Positions 48,105 to 57,103 of a stretch of 64,000 nucleotides of DNA are shown in pieces (position 1 is the stretch's first letter; every line of letters begins with the position of its first letter). The position numbers were made by a program, and so were the translations under genes. Source of the stretch: Rhodobacter sp. Its GTDB lineage: Bacteria > Pseudomonadota > Alphaproteobacteria > Rhodobacterales > Rhodobacteraceae. Under the pieces are notes generated by a model. That model had not been told where the DNA came from, searched no databases, and was given only the letters and a program-made list of their open reading frames with translations. The DNA lies in NCBI GenBank assembly GCA_020637515.1, contig JACKKG010000001.1:744001-808000 (forward strand), in the 5' to 3' direction.

Positions 48105-48168
48105 TCGCATTCGCGGATTCACCCCCGCGCGTATTTCGGGCAAGATGACGCCCGGACGTGAGGGGCGA

Positions 48169-49191
48169 ATGGGCAAGGCAGGCGCGTTGATCGAGGCATT
48201 GCGGTGGCGGCGGCGGCGGCAGATGCGGCTGGCGCGGGCCTGGCGCAAGCGGCGCGAACTGGCGGCGCTGGCCGACCGGACCGATGCGATACGCAAAGGC
48301 GACGTGCTGGCCTTTCTGGTCCTGCGCAACGAGGCCCAACGCCTGCCGCATCTGCTGGCCCATTACCGCGCGCTGGGCGTCGCGCATTTTCTGGTCGTGG
48401 ACAATGACAGCACCGACGCCAGCCGCGACCTGCTGGTCGATCAGGCGGATGTCTCGGTCTGGCATACGCGGGCCAGCTACCGTGCCGCGCGCTTTGGCGT
48501 GGACTGGGTGCAGGCGCTGCTGATGCGCCACGGCGACGGGCATTGGTGCCTGACGGTCGATGCCGACGAACTGCTGGTCTATCCGCACCACGACACCCGC
48601 CCGCTGCCGGCGCTGACAGCCTGGCTCGAGTCCGAGGGAGAGCGCAGTTTCGGCGCGCTGATGCTGGATCTCTATCCCCGGGGCCCGCTGGACGCCGCCC
48701 CTTTTGGCCCCGGCCAGGACCCGCTTGAGGTTCTGTGCTGGTATGACAGCGCCAACTACACGATCCAGCAAAAGCCCGAAAGCGGTGCGCTGTGGATCCA
48801 GGGTGGGCCGCGCGCGCGGGCCTTTTTCGCGGACGCGCCGCACAAGGGCCCGACCCTGACCAAGGTGCCGCTGGTCAAATGGTCCTGGCGCTATGCCTAT
48901 GTCAATTCGACCCATACGCTGCTGCCGCACGCGCTGAACCGCATCTATGCCACCGACGGCGGCGAGAAACTGTCGGGCGTGTTGCTGCACACCAAGTTCC
49001 TGCCCGGCATCGGCGCGCGCTCGGCCGAGGAAAAAACCCGCCGCCAGCATTTCGGTGCGCCCGGTGCCTTTGACGCCTATTACGACGCGCTGACCGCCGC
49101 ACCGGATCTGTGGCATCCCCACGCCAGCCGCTACCGGGGCTGGCGCCAGCTCGAGGCCGAGGGGCTGATGTCGCGCGGTGGTTGGGCATGA
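48169..49191 (+). CDS. GT2-like glycosyltransferase (PF13704-type), paralogue 1
   Basis: 340 residues. LAFLVLRNEAQRLPHLLAHYRALGV and FLVVDNDSTDASRDL match the N-terminal half of this GT2 group, with the acidic site VDADELLVYP, then LWIQGGPRARAFF and HTLLPHALN. An Arg-rich N-terminus may bind membrane or nucleic acid non-specifically. The start is the ATG at 48169 after GAGGGG. It is closely similar to the next transferase (same motif order), so a tandem duplication is likely. Confidence 0.82.
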   Translation: MGKAGALIEALRWRRRRQMRLARAWRKRRELAALADRTDAIRKGDVLAFLVLRNEAQRLPHLLAHYRALGVAHFLVVDNDSTDASRDLLVDQADVSVWHTRASYRAARFGVDWVQALLMRHGDGHWCLTVDADELLVYPHHDTRPLPALTAWLESEGERSFGALMLDLYPRGPLDAAPFGPGQDPLEVLCWYDSANYTIQQKPESGALWIQGGPRARAFFADAPHKGPTLTKVPLVKWSWRYAYVNSTHTLLPHALNRIYATDGGEKLSGVLLHTKFLPGIGARSAEEKTRRQHFGAPGAFDAYYDALTAAPDLWHPHASRYRGWRQLEAEGLMSRGGWA

Positions 49192-49241
49192 GGCGCCGGT
49201 CGCTCCAGGCCGGAAACCCGTCCGAAAGTTTTCGGTTTGAT

Positions 49242-49276
49242 CCTGATTCGCGCCGGGGTAGACCGGACGAATCAGG
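49242..49276. repeat. Inverted repeat upstream of the second GT paralogue
   Basis: Perfect 9-bp arms CCTGATTCG (49242-49250) and CGAATCAGG (49268-49276), each carrying a GANTC (CcrM-type) site, in a 106-bp gap. Could be regulatory or a weak hairpin; low confidence in function. Confidence 0.55.
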
Positions 49277-49297
49277 CTGTTTGTTACGGGTGATCGG

Positions 49298-50308
49298 TTG
49301 GGCATTGTGACGTCATACCGCCTGCGGTGGAACCGCAAGCGCTGGTTGATCCGCGCCCGCCGCAAGGCGCGGGACCTCAGGCCTTTGGCGGATCGCACAG
49401 CGGCGCTGGGCCCGCGCAGTATCCTGTTGTTCGCGACCCTCAGGAACGAACGGCCCCGGCTGCCCTGGTTCCTGAAATACTACCGGGATCTGGGCGTCGA
49501 ACATTTCCTGTTCATCGACAACGGCTCGGACGACGGGTCGGCCGACTATCTGACGGCGCAGCCCGACGCCTCGGTCTGGTCCACCACGGCCAGCTATGCC
49601 GGCGCGCGGTTCGGCGTGGACTGGATCAACGCGCTGCTGGCCCGGCACGCGCACGGGCGCTGGGCGCTGGTGGTCGATGTCGATGAGTTCTTTCTGTATC
49701 CGTTCTGCGATACGCGCCCGCTGCGTGCGCTGACCGACTGGCTGGACGATGCCGGGCTGCGCAGTTTCGGCACGCTGATCCTGGACATGTATCCCAAGGG
49801 CCCGGTCGGCGATCAGCCCTGCGCCGAGGGGCAGAATCCGTTCGAGATCGCGCATTGGTTCGACAGCGCGAACTACGCCATCACGCGCAACGGCCAATAC
49901 GGCAACCTGTGGATTCAGGGCGGCCCCCGGGCACGCGGGTTCTTTGCCGAACAGCCCCGCGCCGCGCCCGCGCTGAACAAGGTGCCGCTGGTGAAATGGG
50001 ACCGGGGCTATGCCTATGTCAGCTCGACCCACATGTTGCTGCCGCGCGGGCTGAACCTGACCTATGACACGCTGGGGGGCGAAAAGGCCTCGGGGTGCCT
50101 GTTGCACGCAAAATTCCTCGAGACGCTGGGCGACAAGGCCCGCGAGGAAATCCAGCGCGCGCAACATTACGCCGGTGGGCGCGAATACCAGGCCTATGCC
50201 GCCGTGCTTTCCGACCGCACGGATCTGTGGAACAAATGGTCCGAACGCTTCATCAACTGGCGCCAGCTGGAGATCCTGGGGCTGATGTCGAAAGGGAACT
50301 GGGCGTGA
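49298..50308 (+). CDS. GT2-like glycosyltransferase (PF13704-type), paralogue 2
   Basis: 336 residues. Same architecture as paralogue 1: LFATLRNERPRLPWFLKYY, FLFIDNGSDDGS, VDVDEFFLYPFCDTR, LWIQGGPRARGFF and HMLLPRGLN. The start is uncertain: TTG at 49298 (used) or GTG at 49307; neither has a strong Shine-Dalgarno. The next gene's GTG overlaps its stop (GTGA), so translation is coupled with the branching enzyme. Confidence 0.8.
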   Translation: MGIVTSYRLRWNRKRWLIRARRKARDLRPLADRTAALGPRSILLFATLRNERPRLPWFLKYYRDLGVEHFLFIDNGSDDGSADYLTAQPDASVWSTTASYAGARFGVDWINALLARHAHGRWALVVDVDEFFLYPFCDTRPLRALTDWLDDAGLRSFGTLILDMYPKGPVGDQPCAEGQNPFEIAHWFDSANYAITRNGQYGNLWIQGGPRARGFFAEQPRAAPALNKVPLVKWDRGYAYVSSTHMLLPRGLNLTYDTLGGEKASGCLLHAKFLETLGDKAREEIQRAQHYAGGREYQAYAAVLSDRTDLWNKWSERFINWRQLEILGLMSKGNWA

Positions 50309-51999
50309 GCGCGCGGCTGGGCTTCATCATGCTGGTGCATACCGCGCTGCACCGCGCGGCGCAGGTTGCCCGGTATGTCGCCGAGGCCGGCAGCCCGCTG
50401 GTGATCCATGTCGATGCCTCGACCTCTGCCGCGCAGTATCAGACGCTGGTGCAGGCGCTGGCGGACCTGCCCGGGGTTCGCTTCTGCCGCCGTCACCGGG
50501 GCGAATGGGGCACCTGGTCGCTGGTTGCCGCGATGCAGACGGCGACCGAGATGCTGCTCGACACCTGCCCTGAGGTGGAAAGGGTCTATGCCCTGTCCGG
50601 CGCCTGCATGCCGCTCAGACCGATCGCGGAGCTGGCCGCCTGGCTGGACCGCCACCCCGACACCGATTTCATCGAATCGGTGAACGTGGCCGATGTGAAC
50701 TGGACCAAGGGCGGTCTGCACGAGGAACGCTTCACGTTGCATTTCCCCATCGGGTTCAAGCGCAACAAATGGCTGTTCGATCGGCTGGTCGATGCGCAGC
50801 GGCTGCTCAGGGTGCGGCGCGACATTCCCGACGGGATCGTGCCGCACATGGGCTCGCAATGGTGGTGTCTGACGCGCGAAACCCTTCAGGCGATCCTGAA
50901 GGACCCGATGCGCCGCCCGTTCGAACGGTATTTCCGGCGCGTCTGGATTCCCGACGAAAGCTATTTCCAGACTCTGGTGCGGCTGCACGCCCGCCGCATC
51001 GAAAGCCGGTCCCTGACACTGGGAAAATTCGACCACACCGGCCGGCCGCATGTGTTCTATGACGACCACCTGCAACTGCTGCGCCGCTCAGAATGCTTCA
51101 TGGTGCGCAAGGTCTGGCCCGGCGCGGACCGGCTGTATCAGCACTTCCTCGCCCCGCGCGAAAGCACCTCCAGCGCCGAGCCCCAGCCCTCGCGCATCGA
51201 CCGGCATTTCGCCAAGGCCACCGCGCAGCGCGTGCGGGGTCGGCCGGGTCTGTATATGGCCAGCCGCTTTCCCGTGAAGAACCGCGAGAACGGCAAGACA
51301 GCCGAGCCCTATTCCGTCTTTCAGGGCTTTACCGAGGTGTTCCAGGATTTCGAGGGCTGGCTGTCCGCCGTGGCCAACTGCCGCGTGCACGGCCATCTCT
51401 TTGCCCCGCACAAGGTCGAATTCGCCAACCGCGAAAAGATCTTTGCCGGAGGGCTGTCGGACAGCGCCGGATTGCGCGACTACAATCCCCGCGCCTTTCT
51501 GACCAACCTGCTGTGGGCCACCCGGGGCGAGCGCCAGTGCTTCCAGTTCGGTCCGGGCGACACGCAGGGCAGGAAATTCGATCTGCTGTGGCTGATGGCG
51601 GCGGATTCCAACGCGCAGATTTCGGTCATCTCGGGCGCCTGGGCGGTGCCGCTCTACCGTTCGGGTCGCCCGACCGCCGAAATCCGCCGCGAGGCCGCCC
51701 GCCTGCAACGCATCGAAACGCAGATGATCGAAATCCTGCAATCGCCCGGCACGCGCGCCCGCATCCGCATCTGGACCATGGCCGAGTTCCTGGAAAACCC
51801 GGCCGAGCCCCTGCACACCCTGTTCGACGAGATCGCCCCGCATTCGCAGGCGCGCCTGATCCGGCTGCCCGATCTGGTGGACTTGTCCGGTTTCGGCACC
51901 TTCCTGCAAGAGCTGCGCAATCAGGGGATGCAGCCCGTGCTGATGGGGGAATTCCCGCAGACCCCGGTCAGCCCCGACCCCTCGCATCGGATGAAGTAA
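50305..51999 (+). CDS. GT14 Core-2/I-branching-type N-acetylglucosaminyltransferase, with C-terminal extension
   Basis: 564 residues. The N-terminal ~280 residues show the Core-2/I-branching fold: LGFIMLVHTALHRAAQVARY, VIHVDASTSAAQY, YALSGACMPLRPI, SQWWCLTRETL and VWIPDESYFQTLV (catalytic acidic motif). The C-terminal ~240 residues form a separate domain of the DUF5928 kind. This would add branches to a glycan. The start is GTG at 50305. The sulfotransferase gene follows after 3 bp. Specificity is unknown. Confidence 0.8.
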   Translation: MSARLGFIMLVHTALHRAAQVARYVAEAGSPLVIHVDASTSAAQYQTLVQALADLPGVRFCRRHRGEWGTWSLVAAMQTATEMLLDTCPEVERVYALSGACMPLRPIAELAAWLDRHPDTDFIESVNVADVNWTKGGLHEERFTLHFPIGFKRNKWLFDRLVDAQRLLRVRRDIPDGIVPHMGSQWWCLTRETLQAILKDPMRRPFERYFRRVWIPDESYFQTLVRLHARRIESRSLTLGKFDHTGRPHVFYDDHLQLLRRSECFMVRKVWPGADRLYQHFLAPRESTSSAEPQPSRIDRHFAKATAQRVRGRPGLYMASRFPVKNRENGKTAEPYSVFQGFTEVFQDFEGWLSAVANCRVHGHLFAPHKVEFANREKIFAGGLSDSAGLRDYNPRAFLTNLLWATRGERQCFQFGPGDTQGRKFDLLWLMAADSNAQISVISGAWAVPLYRSGRPTAEIRREAARLQRIETQMIEILQSPGTRARIRIWTMAEFLENPAEPLHTLFDEIAPHSQARLIRLPDLVDLSGFGTFLQELRNQGMQPVLMGEFPQTPVSPDPSHRMK

Positions 52000-52002
52000 C
52001 GC

Positions 52003-53373
52003 ATGGCATTCGACTATTTCGTGGTTCTCGCCGAAATGCGCACCGGCTCGAACCTGCTGGAATCGAACCTGAACGCCTTTGACGGCATCGAATGCCACGG
52101 CGAGCTGTTCAACCCGGGGTTCATCAACACGCCGGCAACGGAACGCTATCGCGATGTCACCCTGGCGCAGCGCGATGGCGATCCGTGGCGGCTGCTCAAC
52201 GCGGTGCGGGCGGGGGGCGGGCGGATGGTGGGCTTCCGGCTGTTTCACGATCACGACCGGCGCATCTGGGACCACGTTCTGGCCGACACCGCCTGCGCCA
52301 AGATCGTGCTGACGCGCAATCCGCTGGACAGCTACGTCTCACGCAAGATCGCCGCAGCGACGAACCAGTGGAAACTGGGCGACGTGAAGCACCGCAAGCA
52401 GAGCCGCGTCGCCTTTGACGGGGCCGAGTTCGAGGCCCATCTCGCCCGGTTGCAAGCCACCCAGATCGAGATTCAGCGAGTCTTGCAGACCACCGGGCAG
52501 TCGGCGTTCTACATCGGCTATGACGATGCCAACGACCTGTCGGTCCTGAACGGGCTGGCCCGTTGGCTGGGGGTGTCCGCGCGCATCGCCGACCTGCCGC
52601 GCGCGCTGAAAAAGCAAAACCCTGAGCCCCTGGAGCAGAAGCTCACCAACCCGCAGGCCCTGCCGCAGGCGCTGGCCCGGATCGACCGTTTCGATCTGAC
52701 CCGGACCCCCAACTTCGAGGTCCGCCGCGGCCCCCTGCTGCCCGGCATCCACGCGGCCCTCTCGGTGCCGCTGCTGTTCCTGCCGATGCGCGGCGGTCCC
52801 GAGGGGGCGGTGCTGGACTGGATGGCCGCGATCGACGCGATCGCACCCGCCGACCTGCCCCATGATTTCGACCAGGGGCGGCTTGAGCAGTGGCGCCGTG
52901 CGCATCCCGGGTTCCGCAGTTTCACGGTTCTGCGCCACCCGTTGCGCCGCGCCCATGCGGTGTTCCGAAACCGCGTTCTGACCGGCGACATGCAGCCGGT
53001 GCGCGAGCATATGACCCGTCTGTTCGATTTCCGCCCCGAGGACGGAGAGCGCGCCGGATTCAAGGCGTTTCTCAGGTTCTGCGACGCCAGCCTGTCGGGG
53101 CAGACCGGGTTGCAGCCGTGGCCGGCCTTTGCCTCGCAGGCGGCCAATCTCGAGGGCTACGCGCAGGCCGTGATCCCCGATCTGATCCTGCGCGAGGACG
53201 ACCTGACCGAGGATCTGGCCACCCTGGGCCGCCGCCTTGGCATCCGAACCCCGCCCGCCTATGTCCCCGAGGGCGACACGGGGCTGGCCGCGGTCCTGGA
53301 CGACGAGGTCCGCGCGCTGGCGCGACGCGCCTACCGGCGGGATTACGAGGTGTTCGGCTTCGCCGACCTGTGA
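52003..53373 (+). CDS. Sulfotransferase-like protein with two catalytic-like halves
   Basis: 456 residues. N-terminal half: VVLAEMRTGSNLLESNL (5'-phosphosulfate loop, PSB-like) and IVLTRNPLDSYVSRKIAA (3'-phosphate-binding-like). C-terminal half repeats a similar theme: FTVLRHPLRRAHAVFRNRV. Sulfotransferases move sulfate from PAPS to glycans or lipids. Only the N-terminal half has a clear P-loop-like start, so the second may be degenerate. Immediately after the GT14 gene, suggesting sulfation of the same glycan (inference). Confidence 0.75.
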   Translation: MAFDYFVVLAEMRTGSNLLESNLNAFDGIECHGELFNPGFINTPATERYRDVTLAQRDGDPWRLLNAVRAGGGRMVGFRLFHDHDRRIWDHVLADTACAKIVLTRNPLDSYVSRKIAAATNQWKLGDVKHRKQSRVAFDGAEFEAHLARLQATQIEIQRVLQTTGQSAFYIGYDDANDLSVLNGLARWLGVSARIADLPRALKKQNPEPLEQKLTNPQALPQALARIDRFDLTRTPNFEVRRGPLLPGIHAALSVPLLFLPMRGGPEGAVLDWMAAIDAIAPADLPHDFDQGRLEQWRRAHPGFRSFTVLRHPLRRAHAVFRNRVLTGDMQPVREHMTRLFDFRPEDGERAGFKAFLRFCDASLSGQTGLQPWPAFASQAANLEGYAQAVIPDLILREDDLTEDLATLGRRLGIRTPPAYVPEGDTGLAAVLDDEVRALARRAYRRDYEVFGFADL

Positions 53374-53634
53374 CGCTGGCCGGAAATCGCCGCCTTGGTT
53401 CCCATCCCGGCCCGCGGTCTGTTCGTGGCACCGGGGGCCGTGGCCGGCGTTCAGATGGGCGGCGGGTCACGGCAAGGCAGGACGCGAAAATTCGATGGGG
53501 GGCGCCGGTCACCCGGAACCCCCCATCTTCCCACGTGCCCTTCGCACCACACGTGTAAACTGGATATGTCCCGGGCCATCCTGGCCCCATGAACAGACCC
53601 TGCCACGCGCAGTCGATTCCCGCAAAGGAAAGCT

Positions 53635-53661
53635 GCGCGGCATTTAAGACAAATGCCGCGC
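53635..53661 (-). terminator. Hairpin downstream of the DUF2853 gene
   Basis: GCGCGGCATTT (53635-53645) and AAATGCCGCGC (53651-53661), 11-bp stem, 5-base loop. On the minus strand it lies ten bases after the DUF2853 stop and is followed by AGCTTTCCTTTG. The rest of 53374-53634 contains no gene I can support. Confidence 0.7.
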
Positions 53662-53670
53662 GGCGCGGTT

Positions 53671-54012
53671 TCAGCCGTAGACCGATTCCTTGCCGAAATG
53701 CTTGGTCAGCATGTAATACATCACCGCGCGATACTTGTTGCGCTCGGACTTGCCATAGGTCTGGATCGCGGCGGCGATCGCTTCGTCCAGGGCGGGGCCA
53801 TCGGCCAGACCCAGCTTCTTCATCAGGAAGTTCTTCTTGACGGTCTCGATCTCGCCGGGCTGGCTGCCCGCCACGGTTGACGCGTCGGCGTCATAGATCG
53901 ACGGGCCGCAGCCAATGGTGACCTTGGTCAGAAGCGCCATGTCCGGATCCATGCCGCATTTGTTGCGCAGGTCGTCGGCGTATTTGGCAATCAGTTCGTC
54001 GCGGCGTCCCAT
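53671..54012 (-). CDS. DUF2853 family protein
   Basis: 113 residues. MGRRDELIAKYADDLRNKCG, VTIGCGPSIYDADAS and RNKYRAVMYYMLTKHFGK match DUF2853, a small conserved alphaproteobacterial family of unknown function. No signal peptide. The gene stands alone between terminator-like structures, about 100 bp from the transglycosylase end. Confidence 0.85.
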   Translation of the reverse strand: MGRRDELIAKYADDLRNKCGMDPDMALLTKVTIGCGPSIYDADASTVAGSQPGEIETVKKNFLMKKLGLADGPALDEAIAAAIQTYGKSERNKYRAVMYYMLTKHFGKESVYG

Positions 54013-54118
54013 TGGTGTCTCCCTCTGGACAAGAATGCTCTGTTTCCCTCGCGCCGAGATTATGGAGGCCCACCCCCTCGCCGCAAGGGAAAATCACCCG
54101 GCCCTTTCCCCGCCGGGG

Positions 54119-55303
54119 TCACAAACGGCGCAGCAACTCGGGCGTCGGCCAGCCATCGGCGGGCAAACCCAACTGCGCCTGCACATCCTGAACGGCCGCG
54201 CGGGTGCCAGCGCCCAGGATCCCGTCGATGGCGCCGACGTCATGGCCGCGTGCCTCGAGCCGGCGCTGCAACTCGCGCATGCCGTTCTGGTCCAGCCCCT
54301 GATCGGGGTTGCCCGCGTCATAGACCGGCGCGCCTTCGATCCGGGTGGCGAAATAGGCGGCGGTCACGACATAGGTGAAGGACTGGTTCCATTCGAACAT
54401 CACGCGGAAGTTGTCGAAGATCATGAACGCCGGGCCGCGATAGCCCTGGGGCAGGATCACCGAGGCGCTCAACCGTCCCGACGGCATCGGCACGCCCCGC
54501 GCCTGCACGCCCAGCCGCTGCCAGTCGCCGACGCTCATCTGTGTGCGCAGGCCCGTGCGGGTCAGGTCCAGCCCCTGCGGGATCGTCACCTCGACCAGCC
54601 AGGGTTCGTTGGGGCGCCAGCCGTGGTGGCGCAGCAGCGCGGCCCCGGTCAGCACCGCGTCGGGCATCGAACCCCGCACATCCACATGCCCGTTGCCGTC
54701 CGCATCCACACCCAACGCCAGAATATCGCGCGGCAGCATCTGCACCATGCCGATCTCGCCAGCCCAGGCGCCCTGGGTGGTGGCCGGGTCCAGATCGCCC
54801 CGGCGATAGAGTTCGGCCATGGCCAGCAGTTGCGGGCGGAACAGCTCGGGCCGCCGGCAATCATGGGCCAGGGTCGCCAGCGCGTTGGCGGTGTTGATGT
54901 CACCCTGGAAGGCCCCGAAATCGGTCTCGAAGGCCAGGAAGGCCAGCATCACGCCCGGGTTGATCCCGAATTCGCGTTGCAGCCGCTGGAACAGGGCCGG
55001 TTGCTGCCGCAGGATCTGCCGCGCGCGGTCCAGCCGGTTCTGACTGATGAGCGAGCGCGAAAAATCGATGAACGGGCGCTGGAAGAACCCCTGCCCCCTG
55101 TCGCGCCGCAGCACGGTGTCATCCTGCCTGAGGCGGCCAAAGAAGCGATCGGCGGTGTCGGCGGGCAGTCCGCCGCGCACGGCCTCGGCGCGCAGGTCGC
55201 CGATAAAGCTGGACCAACTGCCGCCGCAGGGCGCGTTCTGCGCCTGCGCGGTCATGGGAAAGAGGCTGATAAGGGACATCGCGGCGGCAAGAAGGGAACG
55301 CAT
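54119..55303 (-). CDS. Lytic murein transglycosylase, MltB-like, with peptidoglycan-binding domain
   Basis: 394 residues with a signal peptide (MTAQAQ cleavage region, residues about 1-22). SLT/MltB-fold core with catalytic Glu126 in FLAFETDFGAFQGD, then VQMLPRDILALG and GSWSSFIGDLRAEA near the N-terminus; C-terminal peptidoglycan-binding domain with LQRRLEARGHDVGAIDGILG (about 332-394). Cleaves the glycan strand to 1,6-anhydro ends. ATG at 55301-55303 has AGGAG 6 bp upstream. Confidence 0.93.
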   Translation of the reverse strand: MRSLLAAAMSLISLFPMTAQAQNAPCGGSWSSFIGDLRAEAVRGGLPADTADRFFGRLRQDDTVLRRDRGQGFFQRPFIDFSRSLISQNRLDRARQILRQQPALFQRLQREFGINPGVMLAFLAFETDFGAFQGDINTANALATLAHDCRRPELFRPQLLAMAELYRRGDLDPATTQGAWAGEIGMVQMLPRDILALGVDADGNGHVDVRGSMPDAVLTGAALLRHHGWRPNEPWLVEVTIPQGLDLTRTGLRTQMSVGDWQRLGVQARGVPMPSGRLSASVILPQGYRGPAFMIFDNFRVMFEWNQSFTYVVTAAYFATRIEGAPVYDAGNPDQGLDQNGMRELQRRLEARGHDVGAIDGILGAGTRAAVQDVQAQLGLPADGWPTPELLRRL

Positions 55304-55375
55304 GAAAACTCCTGTCGGGACCGCCGCGAGCGTAGCAAGCCCGCGACCCGGGGCCAAGCCCGCTGTGGCCTCGGC

Positions 55376-55720
55376 TCACTCGCCCTCGGGCGGGAGGTTC
55401 AGCTCGGCTTGCAGGAACCGCTCGAACGCGTCCAGGTTCAGCGGCTCGAACTGGCCGAACGCCTGCATCCAGACCGAAGCCGCGCGCATGGCGTCGGGTT
55501 CAAGCTTGCACCACTTCACCCGCCCGCGCTTTTCCTGACTGATGAGCCGCGCCTCGGCCAGGATCGCCAGATGCTTTGAGATCGCCGCCAGCGAGATCGA
55601 AAACGGTTCGGCCACGTCGGTGACGGCCATGTCGTCCTCGAGCAGCATGGTCAGGATCGCCCGCCGCGTCGGATCGGCCAGCGCCATGAAGACCGTGTCG
55701 AGGGGATCGGACGTGCTCAC
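55376..55720 (-). CDS. ArsR-family transcriptional regulator
   Basis: About 114 residues as given. Winged helix-turn-helix: MALADPTRRAILTMLL, VTDVAEPFSISLAAISKHL (recognition helix) and ISQEKRGRVKW (wing). No obvious ArsR metal-Cys pair, so it may sense something else. The start is unsure: GTG at 55720 (MSTSDPLDTVF) is chosen; the frame remains open to TTG 55756. Divergent from atpI across about 220 bp; the divergent arrangement allows but does not prove regulation of the F0 operon. Confidence 0.85.
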   Translation of the reverse strand: MSTSDPLDTVFMALADPTRRAILTMLLEDDMAVTDVAEPFSISLAAISKHLAILAEARLISQEKRGRVKWCKLEPDAMRAASVWMQAFGQFEPLNLDAFERFLQAELNLPPEGE

Positions 55721-55937
55721 CCGCAAAGGCGTAGCGGTGACCACCGGGACGGTCAAGCGACGTTCAACGCATCGGTTGAATGTCCGCGCCGCCGCCTGAT
55801 AGCGCCCAACAGCACACGGCAGCGTGAGCGGCCGAAAATTATCCTAGCCATTTCAATAGCTTGAACCGCGGCTTTCAGCCTTGACTCTGACCCCACCCCT
55901 CCGTAGGTTCCGCCCGACTGTCCCAAGGGGTTCAGCA

Positions 55938-56273
55938 ATGTCGGAACCGAACGATCTGGAGCGTCTGAAGGCGCTCGACGAGCGGCTCGCAAAGCTGAAA
56001 AAGGCCAATCAGCCGGGCCCCAAGGTGCAGCAACAAGGCCATGAGATGGCGAATGTCGCCTGGCGCATGGTCACCGAGCTTGTCGCCGGTCTGCTGATCG
56101 GTTTTGGCATCGGATACGGGTTGGATGTGCTGTTCGGCACGATGCCCCTGTTTCTGGTGCTGTTCATTCTGCTGGGCCTGGCGGCCGGGATTCGCGTGAT
56201 GATGCGATCCGCCGCCGAGGTCCAGCGCCAGAGCCAGGAGGCGGCGACGGCCGCCCGGAACGAAGGGGACTAG
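55938..56273 (+). CDS. atpI: ATP synthase protein I
   Basis: 111-residue small membrane protein, two hydrophobic segments about residues 45-65 and 70-90 (VTELVAGLLIGFGIGYGLD, MPLFLVLFILLGLAAGI). AtpI helps assemble the c-ring. The ATG at 55938 has AAGGGG 7 bp upstream; an in-frame extension to 55881 was rejected. First gene of the F0 operon, with a GTG start for subunit a two bases after its stop. Confidence 0.93.
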   Translation: MSEPNDLERLKALDERLAKLKKANQPGPKVQQQGHEMANVAWRMVTELVAGLLIGFGIGYGLDVLFGTMPLFLVLFILLGLAAGIRVMMRSAAEVQRQSQEAATAARNEGD

Positions 56274-56275
56274 AC

Positions 56276-57052
56276 GTGTCGGAAGCAGCGCATAACAGCG
56301 AAGGTCTTGTGTTCCATCCGATGGACCAGTTCATCGTGCGCCCGCTGTTCGGCGACGATGGCGTCGTGGGCCCCCTGACCTTTACCAACGCGGCGCTTTG
56401 GATGCTGGTTGCCGTGCTTATGGCGACCTTGCTGTTTGTGGTCGGCACCCGGGGCCGGTCGATCGTGCCGACCCGCGTGCAGTCGATCGCGGAACTCGCC
56501 TACGGCTTTGTCCACAAGATGGTCGAGGACGTGTCCGGCAAGGACGGGCTGAAGTTCTTCCCCTACATCTTCACCCTGTTCATCTTCATCGTCTTCTCGA
56601 ACTTTCTGGGCCTGATCCCGGGGGCGTTCACCTCGACCTCGCATATTGCCGTGACGGCGGTGCTGGCGGTGGCGGTGTTCCTGACCGTGACGATCGTCGG
56701 CTTCGTCAAGAATGGCGCGGGTTTCCTGGGCCTGTTCTGGGTGACCTCGGCGCCGCTGCCGCTGCGCCCGATCCTGGCCCTGATCGAGATCATCAGCTAC
56801 TTCGTGCGCCCGGTCAGCCATTCCATTCGTCTTGCCGGCAACATGATGGCCGGTCACGCGGTCATCAAGGTGTTCGCCGCCTTTGCCCCGCTGATCCTGA
56901 TGTCCACCATCGGCCTCGCCGTCACGCCGCTGTCGATCCTGGCGATCACCGCGATGTACGGGCTTGAAATCCTCGTGGCCTTTATCCAGGCCTACGTCTT
57001 CACCATTCTGACCTGCGTCTACCTCAAGGATGCGCTGCATCCGCACCACTGA
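56276..57052 (+). CDS. atpB: ATP synthase F0 subunit a
   Basis: 258 residues. FHPMDQFIVRPLFGDD at the N-terminus and five to six helices. The essential Arg is in SHSIRLAGNMMAGH and the last helix holds QAYVFTILTCVYL. Forms the two proton half-channels at the a/c interface. GTG start at 56276 with GAAGGGGA upstream. Confidence 0.96.
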   Translation: MSEAAHNSEGLVFHPMDQFIVRPLFGDDGVVGPLTFTNAALWMLVAVLMATLLFVVGTRGRSIVPTRVQSIAELAYGFVHKMVEDVSGKDGLKFFPYIFTLFIFIVFSNFLGLIPGAFTSTSHIAVTAVLAVAVFLTVTIVGFVKNGAGFLGLFWVTSAPLPLRPILALIEIISYFVRPVSHSIRLAGNMMAGHAVIKVFAAFAPLILMSTIGLAVTPLSILAITAMYGLEILVAFIQAYVFTILTCVYLKDALHPHH

Positions 57053-57103
57053 CGCCTGTCGAATTCTCTCTCAGCCAAATTCCAACCGTAAGGAGTGACG
57101 AAC

